Source: Bacteroidales bacterium (GTDB taxonomy: Bacteria > Bacteroidota > Bacteroidia > Bacteroidales > ML635J-15). From it: a stretch of 6,019 nucleotides of DNA. The first letter of the stretch is position 1. Every line of letters starts with the position of its first letter. The position numbers and the translations under genes were made by a program. The stretch is from assembly GCA_028701945.1 (NCBI GenBank), contig JAQVPT010000227.1:1-6019 (forward strand), written 5' to 3'. Of this stretch, positions 5,912-6,019 are shown piece by piece. The notes below the pieces were generated by a model. That model was not told the origin of the DNA. It searched no databases and saw only the letters and a list, made by a program, of their open reading frames with translations.

Positions 5912-6002
5912 CACCGTCATTGCGAAGTCTCTTGAGACTGAAGCAATCTGCCCTTGTAACAGTAGATTGCTTCAGGTACTTCGTACATTCGCAATGACGG
6001 TG
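5912..6002. repeat. Composite 91-bp palindrome (REP-like) downstream of the secreted-protein gene
   Basis: Outer arms CACCGTCATTGCGAA (5912-5926) and 5988-6002 pair perfectly (15 bp). Inner arms CTGAAGCAATCT (5938-5949) and AGATTGCTTCAG (5964-5975) pair perfectly (12 bp). Between them each side has its own mini-hairpin, GTCTC-TT-GAGAC (5927-5938) and GTAC-TTC-GTAC (5976-5986). The 'CGTCATTGCGA...GAAGCAATCT' wording is, from memory, typical of dispersed palindromes found in many unrelated bacterial genomes. It lacks a T-tract, so a simple intrinsic terminator is unlikely, although it may shield the 3' end of the upstream transcript. Confidence 0.85.
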
Positions 6003-6019
6003 TATGAAATAATAACGAC

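Overview
The window is AT-rich and fits Bacteroidota, probably a Bacteroidales-like lineage. The signs are a C-terminal type IX secretion sorting domain, a PorT-like outer-membrane barrel, an RHS-repeat tail of the type common in this phylum, start codons without clear Shine-Dalgarno sequences, and a promoter with the Bacteroidota TTG / TAnnTTTG layout. I cannot name the species from the sequence.

Layout. Positions 1-284 hold a 128-bp repeat and a large imperfect hairpin that resembles an integron attC site. Positions 285-832 (minus strand) are a ParE/ParD-type toxin-antitoxin pair. Its promoter carries a perfect 17-bp palindrome over the -7 box, as expected of an autoregulated operon. Positions 833-1142 hold that promoter, a second attC-like core and a 98-bp MITE-like element with a short version of the repeat inside. 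Positions 1143-3778 are three minus-strand genes packed as one operon. Read 5' to 3' they are an orphan RHS tail carrying an HExxH metallopeptidase toxin-like domain, a signal-peptide protein of unknown family that overlaps it by 7 nt, and an outer-membrane beta-barrel protein. A second full copy of the 128-bp repeat (3782-3909) lies directly upstream of the RHS start. Positions 4077-5858 (plus strand) encode a 593-aa secreted protein with a type IX sorting tail. A composite palindrome closes the window (5912-6002).

Reading. The left two thirds look like an accessory island of conflict genes: a toxin-antitoxin module and a displaced RHS toxin tip, with a candidate periplasmic immunity protein next to the latter. 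Repeats are scattered between them. The least expected structure is a repeat family whose members share one end and the stem GTCCTCGTT/AACGAGGAC. They differ in the loop, which is 3 nt inside the RHS coding frame, longer in two intergenic copies, and reverse-complemented in a third. These repeats may mark the points where RHS tails are exchanged or accumulate. The direct repeat at position 1 predicts another RHS tail just left of the window.
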